The notes under the pieces were generated by a model, which was not told the DNA's origin, searched no databases, and saw nothing but the letters and a program-made list of their open reading frames with translations. From positions 1,426,001 through 1,490,000 of the forward strand of contig OZ245029.1 of the NCBI GenBank assembly GCA_965223955.1: a stretch of DNA of 64,000 nt. The letters are read 5' to 3'. The DNA comes from Bin75 sp965223955. Its GTDB lineage: Bacteria > Nitrospirota > Nitrospiria > Nitrospirales > UBA8639. This document shows, in pieces, positions 1 to 6,876 of the stretch. A program made the translations under genes and the position numbers. How positions within the stretch are numbered: position 1 is the first letter of the stretch; every line of letters starts with the position of its first letter.

Positions 1-1
1 A

Positions 2-1213
2 CAGACGTTTCAGTTCCGGTGTGATCACTTCGTGCAATCGCTGGAGGCTGAAATTTCTAAAGCAACCCCGGCGCTTCGCCGAACGGATGGCGAACCCAGT
101 GCGTTGCTGGTCAGTGTCACGCAGGGGAACCGGGCCGACCAGGAAGAACGGCTGCAGGAGTGTCAGGAATTAGCGACGTCGCAGGGCATTCAAGTGGTCG
201 GCACCGTGGCGCAACGATTATCTCGTATCAATCCCAAGTACGTGTTGGGGGTGGGGAAGATTACCGAGGTGATCATCCACGCGCTTCAAAGCGGGGCGGA
301 CTTATTGATTTTCGACCGGGATCTCACCCCGACCCAGATCCGGTCGTTATCCGAGATGATCGAGTTGAAGGTCATCGATCGGACGCAGTTGATCCTGGAT
401 ATTTTTGCAAGCCGGGCGCATTCCCGCGCCGGGAAAATTCAAGTGGAACTCGCGCAACTCAAGTATCTGTTGCCTCGGTTGTCTCAATCCAGCACGGCGT
501 TCTCCCGTTTGGGAGGAGGCATCGGGGCCCGTGGGCCAGGCGAAACCAAACTGGAAACCGATCTGCGACGAGTACGGGATCGGATCCATCATCTCGAACG
601 TGAATTGAAGGATTCGAGTCGTCAACGGGAGCAGCAACGGCCCAAGCGTTTGCGCCAGGGTACTCCGGTCGTGTCGATCGTCGGCTATACGAATGCCGGG
701 AAATCCACCTTGCTGAACACCTTGACCAATAGCCACGTCTCGGCCAAAAATCAGCCGTTTGAAACCTTGGATACCGTCAATCGACGGCTCAGGCTTCCTT
801 CGGGCCGGAACGTGATTCTGACCGATACCGTCGGGTTCATTCGAGACCTGCCCCGGGATCTCCTGAAAGCCTTTCGCACGACGCTCGACGAACTACGCCA
901 GGCTGACTTGCTGGTGCACGTCGTGGATGCGACCGCGTTGGATCGTGATCAGCAGATACACGTTGTCGAAGGACTCTTGCATGAACTTGAGTTGCAACAC
1001 GTGGCCCAGGTGCTGGTTATGAATAAATGCGATCAATTGTCGCCGGAAGACGTGGACATTCTTGAGCGGCGTTTTCAGGCCTGCCCTGAGCGAAGTCGAA
1101 GGGCCTTGTGTGTCTCGGCTCTCCGGAAAGAGACCATGGCCCCGCTACTAGACGCGATTGCCGATGTCTTGGAATCGAATGTGCCGTTCGGGTCTGTGGC
1201 GGAGGCAGGGTGA
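2..1213 (+). CDS. hflX: GTPase HflX (5' end cut off by window)
   Basis: Ribosome-associated GTPase of the HflX/Obg-HflX family, which splits or rescues stalled ribosomes in the cytoplasm. The reading frame is open from base 2 to the window edge, so the gene starts upstream; an internal GTG at 32 is not needed as a start. Visible motifs: the glycine-rich family signature GGGIGARGPGETKLE, a coiled helical segment, then the G domain with GYTNAGKST (G1), DTVGFI (G3) and NKCD (G4). HflX proteins of this lineage usually carry an extra N-terminal domain, which would lie outside the window. Odd: between G4 and the SAL motif (G5) the protein contains the residues ACPERSRR, encoded by a dispersed short repeat (listed separately) that has been accommodated in frame. 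Confidence 0.95.
   Translation, partial: QTFQFRCDHFVQSLEAEISKATPALRRTDGEPSALLVSVTQGNRADQEERLQECQELATSQGIQVVGTVAQRLSRINPKYVLGVGKITEVIIHALQSGADLLIFDRDLTPTQIRSLSEMIELKVIDRTQLILDIFASRAHSRAGKIQVELAQLKYLLPRLSQSSTAFSRLGGGIGARGPGETKLETDLRRVRDRIHHLERELKDSSRQREQQRPKRLRQGTPVVSIVGYTNAGKSTLLNTLTNSHVSAKNQPFETLDTVNRRLRLPSGRNVILTDTVGFIRDLPRDLLKAFRTTLDELRQADLLVHVVDATALDRDQQIHVVEGLLHELELQHVAQVLVMNKCDQLSPEDVDILERRFQACPERSRRALCVSALRKETMAPLLDAIADVLESNVPFGSVAEAG
1079..1103 (+). repeat. Dispersed short repeat inserted in frame in hflX
   Basis: A GC-rich ~25-bp unit (core CCTGAGCGAAGTCGAAGG) that encodes ACPERSRR within the HflX G domain. Close relatives lie in non-coding DNA at 3953-3975 and, in reverse orientation, at 36864-36886. 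The three copies share the CCTG(T/C)CCTGAGC...GTCGAAGG pattern. Confidence 0.7.
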
Positions 1214-1221
1214 AGAATCAA

Positions 1222-1337
1222 CAATGAGGAGCATTGTGGATTGTGAATTGAGGATTTTGGATTGGGAAATGGCAATGAAAAATCGGAAATCGGAAATCGG
1301 CAATCCAAAATCAGCAATCCACAATCAAAAATCCACA
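1222..1337 (+). repeat. A/G-rich tandem degenerate repeat before nth
   Basis: The space between hflX and nth is filled by about ten imperfect repeats of a short unit of the type AATCSRAAATC or GCAATCCAAAATC. The repeats run up to the nth start codon, so they occupy the place where a ribosome binding site and promoter would be. No spacer/repeat periodicity of CRISPR type is seen. Confidence 0.6.
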
Positions 1338-1973
1338 ATGACCCGTGCCCGTCGGATTCTGAAACGCCTTCGAACGCAGGGCCCGAACGCGCCGGTGGAA
1401 CTCAGCTACACCACTCCCTTTGAATTGCTGGTGGCGACGATCCTGTCGGCCCAATGTACGGATGAACGGGTGAACCGTGTGACGCCGGCGGTGTTTGCGA
1501 CCTATCCCGGGGCCCGGGAATTAGCCCGCGCGTCGCAAGCGCAACTCGAAGCGCTGATCAAACCAACGGGGTTTTACCGGAACAAGGCGCAACATTTAGT
1601 GAAGTGCAGTCAAGCCCTGATCTCGCAGTTTGGGGGGAGCGTGCCGGGGACCATGGAAGAATTGACGTCGTTGCCCGGAATTGGAAGAAAGACCGCCAAC
1701 GTGCTGTTGGGTGCCTGTTTCCGCGTGCCGGCGATTGTCGTGGATACTCACGTGAAACGCGTGGCCCAGCGATTGCAACTCACCAGGAATACCGACCCGA
1801 CGAAAATCGAGTTTGACTTGCAGGCGGTCTGGCCCGCCCGGGACTGGATCGAAGGCTCGCAGCGGATTTTGCTCCATGGCCGTTACGTGTGCCTGGCGCG
1901 GAAACCCCAATGTGCCTCCTGCGTGCTGTATGAAGACTGTGAATGGGAAGGAAAGCTGCTGCGACCATGTTGA
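1338..1973 (+). CDS. nth: Endonuclease III (DNA glycosylase/AP lyase)
   Basis: Base-excision repair enzyme that removes oxidised pyrimidines and cleaves the abasic site. The start is placed at the ATG at 1338 (MTRARRILKRL), because the longer open frame upstream consists only of the A/G-rich repeat and the tail of hflX. 211 aa, the normal Nth length. The helix-hairpin-helix segment LPGIGRKTANVLLG is followed by VVDTHVKR, which carries the catalytic aspartate; the catalytic lysine lies in the helix-hairpin-helix. Four cysteines near the C-terminus (C-x6-C-x2-C-x5-C pattern ending EDCEW) bind the [4Fe-4S] cluster. The 3' end overlaps yicC by 7 bp, indicating co-translation. Confidence 0.95.
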   Translation: MTRARRILKRLRTQGPNAPVELSYTTPFELLVATILSAQCTDERVNRVTPAVFATYPGARELARASQAQLEALIKPTGFYRNKAQHLVKCSQALISQFGGSVPGTMEELTSLPGIGRKTANVLLGACFRVPAIVVDTHVKRVAQRLQLTRNTDPTKIEFDLQAVWPARDWIEGSQRILLHGRYVCLARKPQCASCVLYEDCEWEGKLLRPC

Positions 1974-2845
1974 AAAGCATGACGGGTTTTGGAAAAAGGG
2001 AGGGAACCTGTCACGGGCTCGCCGTGGACGTGGAAGTCCGGTCGGTGAACCATCGATTTCGGGAAATCGTCATCCGGGTGCCCAAAGGCGGGTTTGAGTG
2101 GGAAGAGGAACTGAAGGGGCTGGTGGCCCGAAAATGTCGCCGGGGGAGAATCGAGCTTGTCGTCGCCTATGGGAGAGGCAATGAACGTGGCAAACACGTC
2201 ACGCTTGATCGTTCTTTGGCGCGGCACTATTATCAGGCCCTCGAAACGTTGCAGCGGGATTTCCGGTTGGGGGGACAAATCGACATCGATCTCCTGGCTT
2301 CATTCCGGGAAATTTTTCGCGTTGCCGAGACCCCGCTCGATGACAAACACATGAGTCGGGTGGTGAAGCGGCTCGCGTCGGGTGCGCTGGCGGACCTTGA
2401 CCTCATGCGGTCGAAAGAGGGAAAAGCTCTACAGGTCGACCTCGCGAACCGGCTGAAGGTGGTTCGCGAGCTTCACCGGTCGATACAGCGGCGTCTGCCG
2501 CTCGTGGTCAAAGGCTTCCAGGAACGCATGCGCGCGCGCGTACAAGCGTTGATCGGCTCGACGGGTGATCAGGAGACGCGGCTCAACCATGAATTGGCGC
2601 TCTTTGCCGACCGGTGTGACGTGACGGAAGAACTCATCCGGTTCCAGAGCCATGGCACACAATTTGAGGAGATGATAAAAAAACGGGAGCCGGTCGGACG
2701 GCAGGTGGATTTTTTGTTGCAGGAAATGGGTCGTGAAGTGAATGCGATAGGGTCCAAGGCGAATGACGCGGAGATCTCGCAGCACGTCATTCAGCTCAAA
2801 AGTGAACTGGAAAAGATTCGGGAGCAGGTGCAAAATGTGGAATAG
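1967..2845 (+). CDS. yicC: YicC/YloC family endoribonuclease
   Basis: YicC-family protein (about 292 aa), known in other bacteria as an endoribonuclease involved in RNA turnover. The start at the ATG at 1967 gives the family-typical N-terminus MLKSMTGFG; a longer frame from 1943 would add a non-conserved extension within nth. The C-terminal half has the conserved stretch with GREVNAIGSKANDAEI and VIQLKSELEKIREQ, matching the DUF1732 region. It overlaps nth and lies 26 bp before gmk; this yicC-gmk-rpoZ-coaBC order is common in bacteria. Confidence 0.93.
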   Translation: MLKSMTGFGKREGTCHGLAVDVEVRSVNHRFREIVIRVPKGGFEWEEELKGLVARKCRRGRIELVVAYGRGNERGKHVTLDRSLARHYYQALETLQRDFRLGGQIDIDLLASFREIFRVAETPLDDKHMSRVVKRLASGALADLDLMRSKEGKALQVDLANRLKVVRELHRSIQRRLPLVVKGFQERMRARVQALIGSTGDQETRLNHELALFADRCDVTEELIRFQSHGTQFEEMIKKREPVGRQVDFLLQEMGREVNAIGSKANDAEISQHVIQLKSELEKIREQVQNVE

Positions 2846-2871
2846 CGCCTCTTGCGGAGAAGGCTTGTCTG

Positions 2872-3513
2872 ATGTCGGCTGACGGTGTCTTGGTTGTGGT
2901 GTCGGGACCCTCCGGTGTGGGGAAAAGCACGTTGTGCAAAAATATCGTGACCCGGCTGCCGAGTACCACGTTGTCGGTGTCCTATACGACAAGGAGCCCG
3001 AGGCCGGGTGAGCAAGACGGTGTCGAGTATTGTTTTGTCGATGATGCAAAGTTTCAGGACCTCGTTCAGGAGGATGCGTTTGTCGAGTGGGCAGAAGTGT
3101 ATGGCCATAAGTACGGCACCCCGAAACAGCCGTTGTTGGATGCCCTGCATAAAGGGCTCGACGTGTTGTTGGATATCGATGCCCAGGGGGCCAAGCAAAT
3201 TATGGAACGCTTTGCCGGGGCCGTGTACGTGTTTGTGGCTCCGCCGTCACTTGAGATCCTTCGAAAACGGCTCTGTCGACGAGCCTCGGATACCCCGGAG
3301 GAAATCCAGCGTCGTCTCCACAAAGCGAGTGATGAAATTGCGAATTTCAAAGCCTATCATTACTTCGTTCGGAATGAAGAACTCCTGCAGGCGACGAAAG
3401 AATTGGAGTCCATTATTCTGGCCGAACGGGTGAAGACCAACCGATTGGATCCTGAATCCCTTGTGGAAAATGGGTTGGTCGAACCCGTGACAATGAAGAA
3501 GATGACCACGTAA
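2872..3513 (+). CDS. gmk: Guanylate kinase
   Basis: Phosphorylates GMP to GDP in purine nucleotide synthesis. 213 aa, typical length. P-loop GPSGVGKST near residue 12-20; the GMP-binding segment SYTTRSPRPGEQDGVEY follows, and then the LLDIDAQGA motif (Walker B-like) and the lid arginines around RRASDTPEEIQRR. The ATG at 2872 is preceded by a weak purine-rich stretch. The gene lies between yicC and rpoZ in one transcription direction with short gaps, suggesting an operon. Confidence 0.96.
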   Translation: MSADGVLVVVSGPSGVGKSTLCKNIVTRLPSTTLSVSYTTRSPRPGEQDGVEYCFVDDAKFQDLVQEDAFVEWAEVYGHKYGTPKQPLLDALHKGLDVLLDIDAQGAKQIMERFAGAVYVFVAPPSLEILRKRLCRRASDTPEEIQRRLHKASDEIANFKAYHYFVRNEELLQATKELESIILAERVKTNRLDPESLVENGLVEPVTMKKMTT

Positions 3514-3539
3514 CCTTATTCACTAAAGGAGTTTCGATC

Positions 3540-3914
3540 ATGATTGATACACTTCCACTGCTTCCGGACGATAGAGACAGCAAGTTCGATTCTCGTTATC
3601 GAGTCGTGCTGGTCGCCGCCCAACGGGCGAAACAGATCATGCGCGGGACCACGCAACCGCAAACGAGTAAATTTGCAAAAGAAACCTCCATGGCTCTTGA
3701 GGAAGTGTTGGGAGACAAGGTGCCGTATTTGATGGGAGAGGAAGCGCGTCAGGCTCTTCGTGAAGCCAAGAGAGGCCCGGACGGTGAATTCGAACCGGTC
3801 CTGTTGACGGAGGCTGATGAAGACACCAAGGAAATCAAGCAGCAACTCAGCGTCTATGTTGACGATTCGCCGAAGGAACCCGCCGTGGAGGCAGAGCCCG
3901 AGGCCCAGGCGTGA
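3540..3914 (+). CDS. rpoZ: RNA polymerase omega subunit
   Basis: Small subunit that assists folding of the beta' subunit into RNA polymerase. 124 aa. The N-terminal half has the omega signature (SRYRVVLVAAQRAKQIM, then a segment corresponding to the conserved K-x-x-x-x-A-x-x-E region), followed by a less conserved acidic tail ending in EPAVEAEPEAQA. A strong Shine-Dalgarno AAAGGAG at 3525-3531 sits 8 bp before the ATG and fixes the start. The position between gmk and coaBC is the usual one. Confidence 0.9.
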   Translation: MIDTLPLLPDDRDSKFDSRYRVVLVAAQRAKQIMRGTTQPQTSKFAKETSMALEEVLGDKVPYLMGEEARQALREAKRGPDGEFEPVLLTEADEDTKEIKQQLSVYVDDSPKEPAVEAEPEAQA

Positions 3915-3952
3915 GAGCGGCCCGTCGCCGGTTCCCCTCCTTTGCCTGCCCT

Positions 3953-3975
3953 GCCTGTCCTGAGCTTGTCGAAGG
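3953..3975 (+). repeat. Dispersed short repeat, second copy
   Basis: Non-coding copy of the CCTGTCCTGAGC..GTCGAAGG unit that also occurs inside hflX (1079-1103) and, reversed, upstream of pyrE (36864-36886). Confidence 0.65.
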
Positions 3976-4035
3976 AAGCGTAGCGAAGGGTCGGGAGGGG
4001 TGAGGGGAGGTAGAGAGAGTTAACAGCAGCGGGGG

Positions 4036-4111
4036 TAGGTCGGGTTAGCGGAGCGTAACCCGACACTCAGTCTCACGGAATTGTTGGATTACGCTACGCT
4101 AATCCAACCTA
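4036..4111. repeat. Two REP-like palindromes between rpoZ and coaBC
   Basis: Two hairpins with 9-bp arms and 8-base loops: GTCGGGTTA/TAACCCGAC at 4039-4064 and GTTGGATTA/TAATCCAAC at 4083-4108. Loops are GCGGAGCG and CGCTACGC. The two units look like diverged relatives arranged head to head. No T-tract follows, so they are repeats of the REP/short palindrome kind rather than clear terminators. Confidence 0.65.
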
Positions 4112-4153
4112 CAATCTCAGGGATGACAGAAGCATGGCCCAGCACGAGAACCC

Positions 4154-5413
4154 ATGATGAGCGAGAAGGCATTACAAGGCAAACGGATCGTCCTCTGTGT
4201 CACGGGCAGCATTGCGGCCTATAAAGCCGTATCGCTGCTTCGGACGCTTGTCGAGGAAGGGGCGGAGGTGTCCGTGGTCCTGACGTCGTCCGCCACGCAG
4301 TTCGTGGCGCCGTTGACCTTCGAAGTGTTGTCCGGCCGGCCGGTTCTTCAACGGCTCTTTACCGATTCCCAATCCCTGCCGCACCTGAGAGCGACTGAAG
4401 AGGCGGACCTGATCCTGGTGGCCCCGGCGACGGCGAACTGCCTGGCCAAATGTGCGCTGGGCTTGGCGGATGATCTGCTGAGCACGTTGTTCGTGGCCGC
4501 ACGATGTCCCATCGTGATGGCCCCGGCCATGGATGGCGAAATGTGGGACCATCCTGCGCTGGTGGCGCATACGCGGACGTTGCGCGATCGCGGGATCGTG
4601 GTATTGGATCCGGAGGACGGCCCCCTGGCGTCCGGCCTGCTCGGAAAAGGACGGTTGCCTGCCGAACACGTGATTATGGAGGCGGTGCGTTCCCGTCTCG
4701 CTCTTCGGCGGGACTGGTCCGGGCAGCGGGTGCTCATCTCGGCCGGCCCCACGCGGGAACCCATCGATGCGGTACGCTTTATCACGAATGCCTCTTCGGG
4801 AAAAATGGGATACGCGATGGCGGAAGCCGCGGCCCAACGGGGGGCGGAAGTGCTTCTCGTCAGCGGACCGACGGCGCTGCCGTCTCCCCCCAACGTGACG
4901 CGCGTCTCGGTGCTGACGGCTGAAGAGATGTATCAAGAATTGGATGCCCGGTTTGCGTGGGCCACCGTCCTCGTGATGACGGCGGCGGTCGGAGACTTTC
5001 GGCCCCGGCACCCCTCGTCCGCAAAGGCCAAAAAACACGAGTGGACCGGCGAGCCCTTGGAACTCGAGCGGACCACGGACATTCTGCAAGCGTTGTCACG
5101 GAAACGGACGCACCACGTGCTAGTCGGATTTGCGGCGGAATCCGAGGACCTGCTTGCCAACGGCCGCAAAAAACTGCATCAAAAAAACCTCGATTTACTG
5201 GTGATTAACAGGATTACGGGGTCGCAATCGGCATTTGGCAACGAGACCAATGAAGTCATTCTCCTCCCTCGTCACGGAACACCCATTGAGGTCGAACGAT
5301 TGCCGAAACGTCTTCTTGCCGATCGCATTTTGGATACGGTTCAGGAGCATTGCATCAGTTCCCCGCCCTCTCGTTCTCAGCAACCGCATGAAGGCATCCG
5401 CCGGATTCAGTAA
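4154..5413 (+). CDS. coaBC: Bifunctional phosphopantothenoylcysteine decarboxylase / phosphopantothenate-cysteine ligase
   Basis: Catalyses two successive steps of coenzyme A synthesis: CoaB joins cysteine to phosphopantothenate and CoaC decarboxylates the product using FMN. 419 aa, typical for the fused protein. The N-terminal flavoprotein domain begins IVLCVTGSIAAYKA and carries APAMDGEMWDHPA (the CoaC active-site region with the conserved Asn position replaced in the local motif, so worth checking). The C-terminal CoaB domain starts near residue 190 at VLISAGPTREPIDAVRFI and includes the GKMGYAMAEAA segment. Relevant to the neighbouring PKS only in that CoA supplies the acyl-carrier prosthetic group. 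Confidence 0.94.
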   Translation: MMSEKALQGKRIVLCVTGSIAAYKAVSLLRTLVEEGAEVSVVLTSSATQFVAPLTFEVLSGRPVLQRLFTDSQSLPHLRATEEADLILVAPATANCLAKCALGLADDLLSTLFVAARCPIVMAPAMDGEMWDHPALVAHTRTLRDRGIVVLDPEDGPLASGLLGKGRLPAEHVIMEAVRSRLALRRDWSGQRVLISAGPTREPIDAVRFITNASSGKMGYAMAEAAAQRGAEVLLVSGPTALPSPPNVTRVSVLTAEEMYQELDARFAWATVLVMTAAVGDFRPRHPSSAKAKKHEWTGEPLELERTTDILQALSRKRTHHVLVGFAAESEDLLANGRKKLHQKNLDLLVINRITGSQSAFGNETNEVILLPRHGTPIEVERLPKRLLADRILDTVQEHCISSPPSRSQQPHEGIRRIQ

Positions 5414-5550
5414 TCCCGGCGCGCATGCCAGTCTTAGCCGGAACCACTCCCCCCTCTGCGTCTGGTCGTGCCAAACGAATAATACCGTCAGTTGCTTTCG
5501 GGCGGAAAACAGGAAAGGGAGGGTACATGTCCATTCCGCTTACCTTGAGC

Positions 5551-5625
5551 CTAGCCGTGGATCTTTAGCTGAACCATGGAATCCTTGAGTCCTCCTCCGC
5601 ATGATCGTGCTCGATGAGTTGTGAT
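5551..5625 (-). pseudogene. Relic of the 3' end of a second cupin-like gene
   Basis: On the minus strand this stretch reads ...GGGLKDSMVQLKIHG-stop, very similar to the C-terminus of the intact cupin gene next to it (GGRLKDSMLKLKIRER-stop at 5679-5730). Nothing else of a gene is recognisable upstream of it, so it is best read as the leftover tail of a duplicated copy. The rest of the 5414-5678 gap shows no feature. Confidence 0.5.
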
Positions 5626-5678
5626 CGATTGTACTGTGTATTTCCTGGAGCAACTTTGGCATGAATCGGACCTCATCA

Positions 5679-6737
5679 TTACCGCTCCCTGATTTTGAGC
5701 TTCAGCATGGAATCTTTGAGCCTTCCACCGAGCGTGAGGTGAAGCCACAAACGGATTTGGTGAGGCGTGAGAAACTGAATTATTGAATAAAACCAGTTGT
5801 CGTTCAAGAAATAGGGAGCTTCCCAACGAGTCGCCATGGCAATTGTCTGGGCCGTTGCATTCTTTACTGAATGCCACCACCAAGGTGGATTGAGCAGGAC
5901 ATCTCCTTTCGCCAGGCTGGTTCGCAATAACGGGATTCTGTCGAACAGGGTCTGGGCTTGCTCGTCCGGGGTATGAAGATCGTATACGTCTGAATAACTG
6001 TAAATGCCGTAAGGATTCATCCTGGGTTGAAAGAGTACGGAGGCACGAGGGTGGGCAAAGAGCCAGTTTTTGATCCCGTCGACCATGATAAAAAGATTGC
6101 ATTGGCTCGCACAATGAAAACGACTCCCCGTCTCTTTGCCGCCCAAAAAGATCTGTTGGCCCCAGAACCGGCGAGCCATGTACTGCTTGAGCCGATCCAA
6201 TGGTATATCCTTCATGAGTTGAGGACATTGATCGAACACGTCAGAGACGTTGTCGATATATTTTCGAGCGCCGAGACCCAGCCTCATATCTTCAAATACT
6301 TCGTGAAACGTGCCCTTTCGATTGATTTCTCCCGAAGTATACCCATTCGCGGTGAGTTGATGAATGGGCACTTCAATCTTCCCGATATGCCGGTCCAGAT
6401 AATCCACATTCCAATTCAACATGTCGGCGTTGCCCAAGAGATTTTCGATGACGAAAGGGATCGACTCCCGAATCGCATCTTGAAACACGCGCGGCGTGAT
6501 GTCTTCCACTTTGAAACGTGGAAGTTCACGAAACTGCGCTTTTCCTAACGGCCGCAGGTTCTGTTTCAGTCCGTCAACAATCTCCGGGTTGAGCGGTCTG
6601 CTTTTGCTGAAAAAATAATTGCTGAGATAATTGACCCCATACCCCGCCCGTAGGCGCCAAGGAATCTTCGGAATCATTTCGGCTTTGGTTTGCTTGAGCA
6701 CTAACAGTATGTCGGGGCCTGTCGTTGTCTCGTTCAT
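5679..6737 (-). CDS. JmjC/cupin-8-like domain protein with altered iron-binding triad
   Basis: 352 aa. The sequence matches the cupin-8/JmjC fold of Fe(II)/2-oxoglutarate oxygenases: around residue 206 it reads SRFHCASQCNLFIMVDG followed by KNWLFAHP, and near residue 285 NPPWWWHSVKNA carries the distal histidine (His289). In active family members the first motif is H-x-D/E; here it is His208-Cys-Ala210, so the acidic iron ligand is missing. That pattern is known from Fe/2OG halogenases, where chloride takes the free site, but it also occurs in inactive members. The gene is the third of a minus-strand series PKS-exporter-cupin, 139 bp after the exporter, so a tailoring role on the polyketide is possible (inference). 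Confidence 0.75.
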   Translation of the reverse strand: MNETTTGPDILLVLKQTKAEMIPKIPWRLRAGYGVNYLSNYFFSKSRPLNPEIVDGLKQNLRPLGKAQFRELPRFKVEDITPRVFQDAIRESIPFVIENLLGNADMLNWNVDYLDRHIGKIEVPIHQLTANGYTSGEINRKGTFHEVFEDMRLGLGARKYIDNVSDVFDQCPQLMKDIPLDRLKQYMARRFWGQQIFLGGKETGSRFHCASQCNLFIMVDGIKNWLFAHPRASVLFQPRMNPYGIYSYSDVYDLHTPDEQAQTLFDRIPLLRTSLAKGDVLLNPPWWWHSVKNATAQTIAMATRWEAPYFLNDNWFYSIIQFLTPHQIRLWLHLTLGGRLKDSMLKLKIRER

Positions 6738-6876
6738 CCCATCTTCCTCATCACGCGCCGACGCATCTTCCTGGTACCCTTGTCCTTCATTGCATTATCA
6801 CAAGAACATTGGAATACCCGTTTGCTGAGACAGGCTTAGCGCCGCCTATCCTGCAACGGGTAGCACGATTGCCGGA

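Noticed and set aside
1222..1337. Possible CRISPR array
   Set aside because: Units are short, degenerate and without regular spacers, and no cas gene is in the window.
5551..6228. 225-aa minus-strand ORF overlapping the cupin gene
   Set aside because: It is an out-of-frame shadow of the cupin gene; only its last ~15 residues carry the relic tail.
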